A stretch of 64,000 nt of DNA from Thalassospira xiamenensis M-5 = DSM 17429 (lineage in GTDB: Bacteria > Pseudomonadota > Alphaproteobacteria > Rhodospirillales > Thalassospiraceae), in NCBI RefSeq assembly GCF_000300235.2, contig NZ_CP004388.1, forward strand, positions 2,762,501-2,826,500, read 5' to 3'. The notes under the pieces are model-generated. The model saw only the letters and a list, made by a program, of their open reading frames with translations, searched no databases and had not been told where the DNA came from. The position numbers and the translations under genes were made by a program. Shown here one piece after another: positions 45,650-54,517 of this stretch (its first letter is position 1; each line of letters begins with the position of its first letter).

Positions 45650-46801
45650 ATGCTTCTGAACAGACGGAAATTTTCCCTTCTGCTCGGCGCTGCGATGGCG
45701 GCCCCCTCGGTCGCCCTCGCAAATGCCGGTGCTGACGCATCCTCGCACATTACCGATATGGCAGGGCGCACGGTAAAGCTGCCTGATCATATCAAACGTA
45801 TTGTGCTGCTTGATGCCCGTGACATTCTCAGCATGGCGATCCTCCACCCCTCCCCATCCGACCTCGTGGTGGGATGGGCGGATACCGCCCGACTCGATAG
45901 CGAAATACTCCGTACCACCTATGACCGTCACGCCGATGGCAGCCTGATCGAAACTGTTGGCGGTTCATCACCGGGCACGGTGTCGCATGAAAAAATCATC
46001 GCTCTTGAGCCCGACCTTGTCGTGGCAACGGCATTTTCCGAACCCGGGCTTGGCAATGGTGAACTGACCCAACGTCTGGAACAGGTCGGCATTCCTGTCA
46101 TTTTCAGCAATGTGTCATCAAACGTGCCCTCCGGCTCGAAGACGGCAACAAACCCGTTTGATGAAATGGCCGCCCTGATGCGCATGTGGGGGAAAATCCT
46201 GGACCGGCGTAACCGCGCCGAAGAATTCATCTCCTTTGTCGGCAAACATCAAAAGGCGATTGCCGACCGCCTTGCCGGGATCACCCCCACGCAGGCTTAT
46301 CTCGAAATCCAGTCGACATATGATGATTGCTGCTGGGCTGCCGGCCAGCAGATATGGGGGGATCTTCTGCGACAGGCAGGCGGCCGCAATCTGTCGGTCG
46401 TCGAAGCACCATGGTACGCGCAGGTATCAATCGAACAATTGATGGCAGAATCCCCGGACGTCTATATCGCATCGGGCGGTGCATATGCCGCCGAAATCCG
46501 CCCTGCCGTTGGTCCGGGCCTTGATCCCGTGCCCGCACGCGCCGCACTCGAACGCCTCACCGGACGGACCGGCTTTTCAACCCTTCCTGCGGTCATCAAT
46601 AACCGGGTGCACTGCGTCTGGACCGGGCTTCTGACCATCGCCCCTTTGCAAATTCTCTTTCTCGAAGTCGCCGCAAAATGGCTTCATCCCGACCTTTTTG
46701 CCGATCTGTCTCCTCAGCAAACGCTTGATGACATCAACCGTCTCTATCTCGGCACGCCGCTTTCCGGTCCTTGCTGGATTTCGCTTGGCGACAATGCCTG
46801 A
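45650..46801 (+). CDS. Iron-siderophore periplasmic binding protein (FecB/FhuD/BtuF type)
   Basis: Class III binding protein of 383 residues. Start ATG 45650 is 16 bases after the receptor stop. The N terminus LLNRRKFSLLLGAAMAAPSVALA has a twin-arginine-like RR followed by a hydrophobic stretch, suggesting Tat or Sec export. The fold is recognised from DMAGRTVKLPDHIKRIVLLDAR, EKIIALEPDLVVATAF and WYAQVSIEQLMAESPDVYIASGG. No ATPase or permease is adjacent, so it may use the importer encoded at 53706-57465. Confidence 0.88.
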   Translation: MLLNRRKFSLLLGAAMAAPSVALANAGADASSHITDMAGRTVKLPDHIKRIVLLDARDILSMAILHPSPSDLVVGWADTARLDSEILRTTYDRHADGSLIETVGGSSPGTVSHEKIIALEPDLVVATAFSEPGLGNGELTQRLEQVGIPVIFSNVSSNVPSGSKTATNPFDEMAALMRMWGKILDRRNRAEEFISFVGKHQKAIADRLAGITPTQAYLEIQSTYDDCCWAAGQQIWGDLLRQAGGRNLSVVEAPWYAQVSIEQLMAESPDVYIASGGAYAAEIRPAVGPGLDPVPARAALERLTGRTGFSTLPAVINNRVHCVWTGLLTIAPLQILFLEVAAKWLHPDLFADLSPQQTLDDINRLYLGTPLSGPCWISLGDNA

Positions 46802-46847
46802 AAATCCGCCACGAAGGCGGAAAACAGAACCGACAAGGATAAACGCC

Positions 46848-47951
46848 ATGACCATTTACACGGCAGATGCGGCCTTCGACTTTCCCGACCTTGATGGGGA
46901 AATCCAGAACATTATCGATCTCCTCTGCGCGCATAATATGGAACATGAAGCCCGTGATGACGGATCATTGTTCACATCGCCGCTTGGCACCGCACTTCTG
47001 GTTTCCGGCAATGAAAAGCTTCATATCCATGTCGAGGCGACCGAACCGTTATCTTTTAACCGCCTCAAACATGACCTGACCATTCTGATTGATTTCATTA
47101 CCCAGCCGGACGCCATTCAATTTGACTGGTCCGGCGATGCCGTCGGTACCACATTGGCCCCTGATCTCAGGATTATCGAGGTTCTCCATATCTCCCAGCC
47201 AAGTGCGAAAATGCGCAGAATCCGTTTTCGCGGGGAAAACCTCGAACGATATGCCGCTCCCGATCAGATCCATTGTCGCCTGATGTTCCCCAACACCCAT
47301 ACGCCGCACAGCCTGTCCGCATGGCCAAGGCTCGATGACAACGGCAAAATTGTCTGGCCCCAGACCGGTAAACTGGAATCCCGTATCTATACAATCCGCA
47401 AAATCGATACCGCGACCAACACGCTTGATATCGATTTTGTCCTTCATGATGCTCCGGGCCCCGGTATTTCCTGGGTAAACAACGCCCGGCCCGGGGATGT
47501 TGTCGGCATGTTTGGACCGGCGGGGAATGGTCCCAAACCGGCTGGTCAGTATCTCCTGATTGGGGATGAAACCGGGCTTCCGGGCATCGCCCGCATTCTC
47601 GAAGGCCTTCCGGCCAATGCTTGCGGCAATGCCTTGGTTGAAGTTTCCGATATATGCGAAAAACAGGATATTCGTCACCCCGAAGGCGTTCAAATTCACT
47701 GGCTGTATCGAAACGGCGCCGCGCCCGGGACAACAACACTGCTCCTCGACCGGCTCCGCTGGCTCGACCTTTCCGCGCAGCCGGAATCACTGTTTTGCTG
47801 GGTCGGCACCGAATATGTATCCTTTCGCGACATTCGGTCCTATCTGCGCACGGAAATCGGCATCCCCAAATCCCGTCTGGTCGCATTCGCCCATTGGCGA
47901 CGCGGCATGAGCGAAGAAAACGTTATTGCTGCTGGCCCTGAACAAACCTGA
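46848..47951 (+). CDS. Siderophore-interacting protein (ViuB family) with N-terminal DUF2218-like domain
   Basis: Probable cytoplasmic ferric-siderophore reductase, 367 residues from ATG 46848, 8 bases after AAGGA. The first 95 residues (IYTADAAFDFPDLDGEIQNII and LHIHVEATEPLSFNRLKHDL) look like the DUF2218 domain often paired with such proteins. The rest is the SIP FAD and NAD domains: ESRIYTIRKID for FAD, YLLIGDETGLPGIARILEGLP, and FCWVGTEYVSFRDIRSYLRTE ending FAHWRRGMSEE. Last gene of iron cluster 1. Confidence 0.9.
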   Translation: MTIYTADAAFDFPDLDGEIQNIIDLLCAHNMEHEARDDGSLFTSPLGTALLVSGNEKLHIHVEATEPLSFNRLKHDLTILIDFITQPDAIQFDWSGDAVGTTLAPDLRIIEVLHISQPSAKMRRIRFRGENLERYAAPDQIHCRLMFPNTHTPHSLSAWPRLDDNGKIVWPQTGKLESRIYTIRKIDTATNTLDIDFVLHDAPGPGISWVNNARPGDVVGMFGPAGNGPKPAGQYLLIGDETGLPGIARILEGLPANACGNALVEVSDICEKQDIRHPEGVQIHWLYRNGAAPGTTTLLLDRLRWLDLSAQPESLFCWVGTEYVSFRDIRSYLRTEIGIPKSRLVAFAHWRRGMSEENVIAAGPEQT

Positions 47952-48186
47952 TCCGTTTACCCGCCCCGGCCCGGAACACAGAAAGATCACAGGCTCTCTG
48001 CCAGGCTGGTCCTGGCCTGGGACTGACGCTGCGGATGACATCTCGGTCAATGATCTTTACCGCCGGAACCATGACCAAGACATCCGGGCAACCGCCAGCC
48101 GATGACCAATGCGGCGGCAGAACACAAAACCCAAGACCGGACGTCCCGCCTCCCGGAAGTCCGGGCAGCCCCCGTGCCTCCCCCAA

Positions 48187-48618
48187 CCTCACCGACGGAC
48201 GGTCCTCGGGCTCACGGCCCGCTCCGATCACTCCCGGCCATCACGACTCTTCCGGCAACCGATGGAGCCCGGACACATCTCGGGCCTCCACCATCCTCGC
48301 CAGCAGACAACCTCGGACTCACCGCACGCTCCGGTCACTCCCGGCCACGGCGACACTTCCCGCAACCGATGGATCCCTGACACACTTCGGGCGTCTTCCA
48401 TCCTCACCGACGGACGACCTTCGGGCTCACCGCCCGCTCCCATCACCTCCGGCCATCAAGGCATTTCCCGCAACCGATGAAGCCCGGACGCATCTCGGGC
48501 GTCTGCTATCCTCATTCTCCGACGGCCTTCGGGCCCACTACCCGCTCCGGTCACTTTCGGCAACGACGGCACTTTCCGCTAACCGCCGAGGTCCGGACAC
48601 ACTTCGGGCGCACGGCCC
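48187..48618. repeat. Four degenerate tandem repeats of about 108 bp
   Basis: Units begin at 48187, 48295, 48402 and 48510 (108, 107, 108 and about 109 bases) with CCTCACCGACGGA or close variants. Each has hairpin-capable segments, for example GCCCGGACACATCTCGGGC and CGGGCTCACCGCCCG. Differences between units 1 and 3 fall in all codon positions, and a 107-base unit shifts the frame, so the array does not behave like coding DNA. No short constant repeats with unique spacers, so not CRISPR. Confidence 0.8.
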
Positions 48619-48904
48619 CCACTGGTCCACCATCGACGGGTCACAGATCGCCACTACCCGCTGCTGCCATCGCTGCCGCTCCCGGCAAATCTAACGCTCC
48701 TTTTCCAACAAGACGCACCTCTCCCGTCATGACAAATGACCGGGTTAGTCCCCTTAGTCCTTGGGCAGAATCCCGCCGTAACGGCTCCGCCATCCGCCGC
48801 CCCATATCCTGCGGGTCACCCCGCCGCACGGCCCGTGTCTCTGTCTCTGTCCGTCTCTTTGCCGCATCATCCTGATCACCTCTTTCATCCAGCCCCAAAC
48901 GCAA

Positions 48905-48935
48905 AAACCCGCAAGGCTCAAGGCCTCGCGGGTTT
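48905..48935. terminator. Intrinsic terminator, better on the minus strand
   Basis: AAACCCGC at 48905-48912 pairs with GCGGGTTT at 48928-48935, with an inner AGGC/GCCT stem and TCAAG loop. The minus-strand stem ends in five T residues and the plus-strand stem in three. No gene on the minus strand to the right is evident, so it may serve the SIP operon reading through the repeat array. Confidence 0.7.
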
Positions 48936-49249
48936 CGGTCCGGGTGCATTTCTCCCGTTGACTTTTCTCTTATGCCACAAATAAAAGAACAAATCAAGAA
49001 CTTTTTTCGAAAAATCTGAAAAACTTTATATATGCTCCAGGGCTGCCCCCAATTCGTACGCCTGAAATTGACAATTGAAATCTGGTTGCCCTTAGAAAAG
49101 GGAATTGTCGTATGGCACGGATTTAATGCTGCAGAATGAATAAGTTATTGCTCGTTTTCTTCTGCTTGAAGAGCGTGGATTGATCAGCAGAACAGCGATC
49201 TAACAGCATATTTCACATTCTTTAAACCGTTACGCGGCCCAATTTAATT

Positions 49250-49268
49250 GCGAATGAGTATTATTTTT
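49250..49268. promoter_or_regulatory. Fur-like site upstream of ECF sigma 1
   Basis: GCGAATGAGTATTATTTTT agrees at 12 of 19 positions with the palindromic site at 51093-51111 and lies about 44 bases before the sigma gene. An iron-repressed FecI-type sigma is expected to have such a site; the match is imperfect. Confidence 0.35.
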
Positions 49269-49311
49269 GATAACTCAACAAGTATCGGATCATTAGAGTC
49301 AGGTTTTCGGT

Positions 49312-49827
49312 TTGGCAATAACCGACATCAAAACGCTATTCCTTTCCCATCAAAGGGAATTGCAGATTTATCTCACTCGCCTGTTGCGCGACGCTGATAT
49401 TGCTGTGGATTTGACACAGGAAACATTCCTGCGTGTTACCGAACACGCCCGGCAGAATAAATCGAATGATGTGACGCATGTACGCTCCTACCTGTATCGG
49501 GTTGCCCACAATCTTGCCGTGGACCATGTTCGTGCACAAAAGCGTAACCCGGTGAATCGGGCTGATGACAGCAATCTGGGAACGATCCCTCACAATGCCC
49601 CCTCGCCAGAACAAATTGTCGGCGATCAGTCTGAACTTGATTTCGTGCGGCGTGCCCTTGATGAACTTCCCGAAAGGACGCGCAATATCTTCGTGCTGGT
49701 GCGCGTAGATGGGCTTACATATCATCAGGCTGCCGAGAGACTTGGTATCTCCGACAGTTCGGTCCAAAAGCATATTGCCCGTGCCATTGCCCACGTCATG
49801 GCACGGCTGGGCAAGAAAGGCGTGTGA
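49312..49827 (+). CDS. FecI-type ECF RNA polymerase sigma factor
   Basis: Sigma factor of 171 residues with region 2 (LQIYLTRLLRDADIAVDLTQETFLRV, SYLYRVAHNLAVDHVRAQ) and region 4 (ALDELPERTRNIFVLVRVDGLTYHQAAERLGISDSSVQKHIARAI). The start appears to be TTG 49312, with AGG about 9 bases upstream; no better ATG gives a full region 2. It is followed by a FecR gene and an STN-domain receptor, the standard cell-surface signalling order, so it probably activates the receptor at 51148. Confidence 0.92.
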   Translation: MAITDIKTLFLSHQRELQIYLTRLLRDADIAVDLTQETFLRVTEHARQNKSNDVTHVRSYLYRVAHNLAVDHVRAQKRNPVNRADDSNLGTIPHNAPSPEQIVGDQSELDFVRRALDELPERTRNIFVLVRVDGLTYHQAAERLGISDSSVQKHIARAIAHVMARLGKKGV

Positions 49828-49921
49828 TCTGGTGCAAAATTTTTTAGCCTTTTCTTGTACTTTGAACGTCCTAAAGTTATGGACCAAATGAAACAGCGAT
49901 TTTCGGGCGCGGATCAGTAAC

Positions 49922-50965
49922 GTGAATCAAACGCAACAGACGCAGGAAAGCATTGATCTTTGTGCCGCCAACTGGGTTGCGCGGATGATTGACGGCGGCC
50001 TGAATGATGCAGAACAGAAAGCTCTTGATGCCTGGCTTGCACAATCCCGTTCCCACCAGCAAGCATTTGCCGATGCCAATCACGCACTTGCGATGATGGA
50101 TGCCAGTCTGTTTTCTGACGGCGTAAATGCGGCGCAAAGCTCTATGCATGAGGCAGACAGGCAGAACGCCGAAATCCGGCCATTTCCGGTAATTACAGGC
50201 AAAGGCAAAAAACCGCCTCGCACAGGTATCGGAAAATGGGCCGCGATTGCGATGGCAGCCTGTCTGCTCATCGCACTGTTTTCCGGCAGGGTGCTGATGG
50301 GTGATCCGGCTTTGGTCTGGGGGGCAGATTATCATACTGCACCAGGCGAAATCAGGGCGATCACCCTTGACGATGGCAGCAAGATAACACTTGGCCCCGA
50401 TAGCGCCATTGACGTCAAATTCAGTGAACAGGAACGACGGATCGAAATTTTTACCGGCCTCGTCGACTTTCAGGCAGTTCCGATGGAGAATGCCGGTGAT
50501 CGTCCCTTCGTCGTGTCCACCGGCGACGGTATAGCACGCGCTTTAGGGACCCGTTTTGTCATCGACAAATTCGATGATTATGCGTCGGTCTCCGTATTGC
50601 AACACAACGTGAAAGTCAGCCTGACAAACGGCGCGCCCCCCACAAAATCGCTCGTTCTGAGCCCCAATGAGGCTGTCAGATACAGCCGATATTCACTTGA
50701 AGATATCTATCCCGTCAATTCAGACCGCGTTCTGAGCTGGCAAAAGGGCAAGCAGATCTTTGACCGGGTTGCCTTGCGTGAAGTGGTTGCCGAGTTTTCC
50801 CGCTATCAGCATGGAAAAATCCTGATCGCCAATGAAGCCGTTGCACGAAAGCGTGTCAGTGGTGTTTTCGACATGAGCGATCCACAAGTCGGGCTGGACC
50901 TGATTGCGACAGAGCTGTCTATCCGCAAGGTTTCCATCACACCGCTGCTGACATTCCTTTACTAA
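49922..50965 (+). CDS. FecR-type anti-sigma/sigma regulator
   Basis: Single-pass inner-membrane protein of 347 residues that relays receptor occupancy to the ECF sigma. It starts at GTG 49922. The cytoplasmic N terminus has the FecR block AANWVARMIDGGLNDAEQKALDAWLAQS; a transmembrane segment lies around residues 105-125 (KWAAIAMAACLLIALFSGRV); the periplasmic part has YHTAPGEIRAITLDDGSKITLGPDSAIDV. The C terminus, like that of FecR, ends in a short STN-contacting domain. Located 94 bases after the sigma gene. Confidence 0.92.
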   Translation: MNQTQQTQESIDLCAANWVARMIDGGLNDAEQKALDAWLAQSRSHQQAFADANHALAMMDASLFSDGVNAAQSSMHEADRQNAEIRPFPVITGKGKKPPRTGIGKWAAIAMAACLLIALFSGRVLMGDPALVWGADYHTAPGEIRAITLDDGSKITLGPDSAIDVKFSEQERRIEIFTGLVDFQAVPMENAGDRPFVVSTGDGIARALGTRFVIDKFDDYASVSVLQHNVKVSLTNGAPPTKSLVLSPNEAVRYSRYSLEDIYPVNSDRVLSWQKGKQIFDRVALREVVAEFSRYQHGKILIANEAVARKRVSGVFDMSDPQVGLDLIATELSIRKVSITPLLTFLY

Positions 50966-51054
50966 ATCGGACGCCCAGTCTTCCGGAAAAGCCGCATTTC
51001 GGCCATTTCCCGACCTTCCTCCTGAAGAAAAACAAAAAAATAGAAATTTATCTT

Positions 51055-51081
51055 ACTGAATCAGAATGCAAATCCCGTCTC
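51055..51081 (+). promoter_or_regulatory. ECF-type promoter, ACTGAA-N15-CGTCTC, for the STN receptor
   Basis: ACTGAA (51055-51060), 15 bases, then CGTCTC (51076-51081), 67 bases before the receptor start. The extended elements CTTACTGAA and AAATCCCGTCTCA recur with identical spacing at 58302-58332 upstream of the second sigma factor. The CGTC -10 element is typical of ECF sigma factors. Confidence 0.65.
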
Positions 51082-51092
51082 ACCTAGCATCA

Positions 51093-51111
51093 GCAAATGC
51101 AAATCATTTGC
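51093..51111. promoter_or_regulatory. Perfect Fur-type palindrome upstream of the STN receptor
   Basis: GCAAATGCAAATCATTTGC: arms GCAAATG and CATTTGC inverted around five bases, 13 of 19 matches to the classical Fur box. It lies 12 bases downstream of the ECF-type -10 element and 37 bases before the start codon, a position that would block transcription when iron is plentiful. Confidence 0.7.
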
Positions 51112-51147
51112 GTTATTAAGAAAATATCGAAGATGGGGGTCTGCATA

Positions 51148-53607
51148 ATGCAGGTAAATAAAGCCGGCAAAGCCCGGTTGGCAAAAGGTTTGGCATATCA
51201 GTTGATATGTGGTGCAAGTTTGTTTGCACTTGCTGCCGGGTTGATCGTTACGGGGGTTCCAGCCACGGCGAAAGCACAACAGGACAATACGTCGGTAAGC
51301 AGTGCAACACCGATGGAATTTTCAATCCCGTCACAGGATCTTAATCAGGCGCTGTTGACTTTTGCCGATCAGGCAAATTTGCAACTGTTCTACGATCTGG
51401 ACCGTATCGACGGTTTGCAAAGTTCGGAACTGGAAGGCAGTTACACGCCTTCTGATGCACTTAAAGTCCTGCTGCTGGGTAGCGGTATGACCTATCGGTT
51501 CACGAGCGAGAGCACTGTTTCCCTGTCAAAGATGGAAACTTCCGATGTTGATGCGTCGACGGTTGTTGATCCGGTCTATGTCGAAGCAAATGCACAAAGT
51601 TCAAGCGAACTGGCGCATGGTTACGTCGCAACAACCAGCAGTTCGGGAACCAAAACCAGCACTCCCCTGATCGAAACCGCCAAAAGCATTTCGGTCGTGA
51701 CCGAGCAGGAAATTGAAGACCGCGCAGTTGCCAGCATTGAGGATGCGGTCGCCTATACCGCAGGTGTAGTGACCAATAATTACGGCTATGATCCACGCTT
51801 CGATCAGGTCTATGTCCGTGGCTATCCGGTTCATATCTATGGCGATTATCGTGACGGCCTGCGGCAGATGACAGGTGTTTACGCAACCTTCAGAACCGAA
51901 CCTTATAGCCTTGAACAGCTTGAGATCGTGAAGGGACCGACGGCGGCACTATATGGCCAGACGACACCCGGCGGCTTGCTAAATAGCGTCACCAAACGCC
52001 CGCACAAAGATGCCAAAAACAACGTATATGGACGTTTCACCGACACAGAATCCTATGAAGGTGGTTTCGACTACAATCTGGATATCAGCAAGAATGGCGA
52101 ATGGGCCTCGCGATTTGTCGGCATGGCGCGTTATGGCGAAACAAGCAATGACATCCAGGATGATCGCCAGATGTTCGCGCCAACCATTCGCTGGCAACCC
52201 AATGAGAACACGGACCTGACCGTTTATACCCTTTTACAACATGACGAGACGGACGCATCTGCGACATTGCTGAACCTGAATGGCGAAGTCCTTGACTATC
52301 GTACCAGTGACGCAGATTACGACTATCAGAAGCAAGATCAGTTTCAGGTCGGCTATGAACTCACCCACCATCTGAACTCCGTGCCGGTCACCCTGGCTCA
52401 AAACACCCGATTTGGTTATTTTGACCTCACGGCCCGCTATCTCACCGGGGGCGTTGCCGGGGCTGGCTGGAATCCTTCTGACGCCAACGAATATCGACGC
52501 GTGGCACAGGCCGTCCAGGAAACACTCTGGAGCGCACAGGTCGACAATCAGGCAATTACCAGCTTTGAAACCGGAGAGGTTTCTCATGAATTGCTGACCG
52601 GTCTGGATTTAATGTACTCGAAATCCGATTATCGATTTGGTTCAAGTGCGGTGCTGAGCGACTACAGCTTCTATCTTGATGACCCAAACAGATCAATTTC
52701 CGGCAGCACGCCTGCCTACACGACATTGGATGATGTTACTTATAACCAGACAGGCGTCTATGTTCAGGATCAGCTGGAATACGGGAACTGGCATTTCAAT
52801 GGCGGCGTTCGTTTCGACTATGCAGAGCGCAAGCGCATCAGCCGCCTGACAAATACCGGCTCAACAGACTACAACACCGCAACGACTTTTAATGCCAGCG
52901 CACTTTATGCGTTCGATAACGGTGTATCGCCCTATGTCAGTTGGGGCACTTCATTCCTGCCAAGCACCAGTCAGGATATCAACGGCAAGATGCTCACCCC
53001 GACCGAAGGTGAACAATATGAAGTTGGCGTCAAATACGAACCAATCGGGTTCGATAGTTTAGTCACCGTATCTGCCTATCGACTGACCGAGGACAATGTT
53101 GCCCGCTATGCAGGCTACAGTGCCACAATTGGTTCGTATTATGAGCCTATCGGCAAACTTGAATCACGCGGGCTTGAAATCGAAGGCAAGGCAAATGTGA
53201 CCGAAAGCCTGAGCCTTGTTGCAAACTTTGCCTATAACAATGCCAAGATCGTCAAAGGCTCCTATCGTGGCAACACGCCGCTCGTAACGCCGGAAAAAAC
53301 CGCATCGACCTGGGTGGATTACACTTTCCAGAGCGGACCTCTGAGTGGCTTCGGACTTGGCGTTGGCGTTCGCTACATCGACTCAAGCTATGCCAACTAT
53401 ACCAACACCAGCAAGAACAAGTCTTACACACTGCTTGACGCCGCAATCCGATATGACTTCGGTGCGGTCAGCGACAAGCTTGAAGGCCTGACACTCGCCA
53501 TCAACAGCACCAACCTCGCCGACAACAAAGCCGACATTTGCAACAACGGATACTGCTACCAGAACGAGGGGCAGACCATTGCAGCAACATTAAAATACGA
53601 CTGGTAA
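51148..53607 (+). CDS. TonB-dependent siderophore receptor with STN signalling domain (FecA/FpvA type)
   Basis: Outer-membrane transducer-receptor, 819 residues from ATG 51148 (MQVNKAGKARLAKGL), which has GGGGG upstream; earlier in-frame starts at 51097 and 51133 are less likely. Signal peptide ends near TAKAQQDN. The STN domain (FSIPSQDLNQALLTFADQANLQLFYDL, then DALKVLLLGSGMTYRF) precedes the plug (GTKTSTPLIETAKSISVVTEQEIEDR, QLEIVKGPTAALYGQTTPGGLLNSVTKRP) and a barrel ending ATLKYDW. The STN domain should signal through the FecR/sigma pair just upstream. Confidence 0.96.
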   Translation: MQVNKAGKARLAKGLAYQLICGASLFALAAGLIVTGVPATAKAQQDNTSVSSATPMEFSIPSQDLNQALLTFADQANLQLFYDLDRIDGLQSSELEGSYTPSDALKVLLLGSGMTYRFTSESTVSLSKMETSDVDASTVVDPVYVEANAQSSSELAHGYVATTSSSGTKTSTPLIETAKSISVVTEQEIEDRAVASIEDAVAYTAGVVTNNYGYDPRFDQVYVRGYPVHIYGDYRDGLRQMTGVYATFRTEPYSLEQLEIVKGPTAALYGQTTPGGLLNSVTKRPHKDAKNNVYGRFTDTESYEGGFDYNLDISKNGEWASRFVGMARYGETSNDIQDDRQMFAPTIRWQPNENTDLTVYTLLQHDETDASATLLNLNGEVLDYRTSDADYDYQKQDQFQVGYELTHHLNSVPVTLAQNTRFGYFDLTARYLTGGVAGAGWNPSDANEYRRVAQAVQETLWSAQVDNQAITSFETGEVSHELLTGLDLMYSKSDYRFGSSAVLSDYSFYLDDPNRSISGSTPAYTTLDDVTYNQTGVYVQDQLEYGNWHFNGGVRFDYAERKRISRLTNTGSTDYNTATTFNASALYAFDNGVSPYVSWGTSFLPSTSQDINGKMLTPTEGEQYEVGVKYEPIGFDSLVTVSAYRLTEDNVARYAGYSATIGSYYEPIGKLESRGLEIEGKANVTESLSLVANFAYNNAKIVKGSYRGNTPLVTPEKTASTWVDYTFQSGPLSGFGLGVGVRYIDSSYANYTNTSKNKSYTLLDAAIRYDFGAVSDKLEGLTLAINSTNLADNKADICNNGYCYQNEGQTIAATLKYDW

Positions 53608-53705
53608 CCGCGCATCCCGGGGCGCAATACCGCGTCCCGGGTCCGTTTTCCGCAATCCGCGTCCAACGCGGATTTTCTGCATTTCCAAGAAACTGGTTCA
53701 TCGCC

Positions 53706-54503
53706 ATGGATTTGTCTGACCGCCCCGCCGTTCTTGCCATGCAGGACACCCATTTCCAAACATCGGGGGGCTCAATCCTTCTTAAGGAAGTCTCCGTTAC
53801 ATTTCGGGCGCGCAGCCTGACTGCAATTGTGGGCCATAACGGTTCTGGTAAATCGACGGCCCTTAAAATGCTGGCTGGGCTGAACAAACCATCGGGGGGG
53901 ACCGTCACCCTTGATGGCGAAAATATTGCAAGCTTTGGCACACGCGAATTTGCAAAAAACGTTGCCTATCTGGCACAGGATCCCGGCGACGGCGCAGATT
54001 ACACCGTCGAGGAACTGGTCGCTCTGGGACGGTATCCCTGGCACGGACCATTCGGGCGATTACAGGACCACGACAAACAAGCAATCGAACGTGCCATTGC
54101 TCTGACCGGGCTGGAATCATTACGTCAACGTGCTGTCCACACCCTGTCTGGTGGAGAACGGCAACGTGCATGGATCGCAGTCACGCTGGCCCAGCAGGCA
54201 CCTTGCCTGCTTCTGGACGAGCCAATTTCAGCACTCGACCTTGCCCATCAATATGAAATCCTGCTTTTGCTTGCAGAACTCAGCAAGCAAGATGGCTTGT
54301 GCATCATCGCCGTTTTGCACGATATCAATCTGGCTGCGCGCTTTGCCGATCAAATCGTTGCCTTGAAAAATGGCCATCTGATTGCGGATGCATCCCCTCA
54401 AACCATTATGCAGCCCAATATTCTGCGCGATATTTTCGGCATCGACATGCTTGTCCAGCCCCATCCAACCAATGGGCATCCTGTTGCCTTGGCCAATGTG
54501 TGA
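53706..54503 (+). CDS. Iron-siderophore ABC transporter ATPase (FecE/FhuC type)
   Basis: ATPase of the ferric-siderophore importer, 265 residues. Start ATG 53706 (MDLSDRPAVLAM) is 99 bases after the receptor stop. Walker A GHNGSGKS, Q-loop YLAQDPGD, signature LSGGERQRA and Walker B LLLDEPISALDLAHQ are all intact; VLHDINLAARFAD is the H-loop region typical of FecE/FhuC. First of four tightly spaced genes: ATPase, binding protein, permease, FhuF. Confidence 0.95.
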   Translation: MDLSDRPAVLAMQDTHFQTSGGSILLKEVSVTFRARSLTAIVGHNGSGKSTALKMLAGLNKPSGGTVTLDGENIASFGTREFAKNVAYLAQDPGDGADYTVEELVALGRYPWHGPFGRLQDHDKQAIERAIALTGLESLRQRAVHTLSGGERQRAWIAVTLAQQAPCLLLDEPISALDLAHQYEILLLLAELSKQDGLCIIAVLHDINLAARFADQIVALKNGHLIADASPQTIMQPNILRDIFGIDMLVQPHPTNGHPVALANV

Positions 54504-54517
54504 CGGGACGAATTTCA

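Larger units (their letters stand above)
47952..49311. other. Gene-poor interval between the two iron clusters
   Basis: These 1360 bases hold no convincing gene. From left to right: a short inverted repeat CCAGGC/GCCTGG at 48001-48020, the GC-rich tandem-repeat array, a terminator at 48905-48935, and an AT-rich third (48960-49311) with the presumed promoter and Fur-like site of the ECF sigma gene. Confidence 0.7.

Noticed and set aside
48187-48618. Possible CRISPR array
   Set aside because: Units are about 108 bp, adjacent and diverged, with no constant short repeat and unique spacers; no cas genes are present.
48035-48694. 219-residue Pro/Arg/Ser/Thr-rich open frame with 36-residue repeats
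   Set aside because: It spans the 108-bp DNA repeats; a 107-base unit shifts the frame, other frames are equally open, and differences between units are mostly amino-acid-changing. Treated as non-coding repeat DNA.
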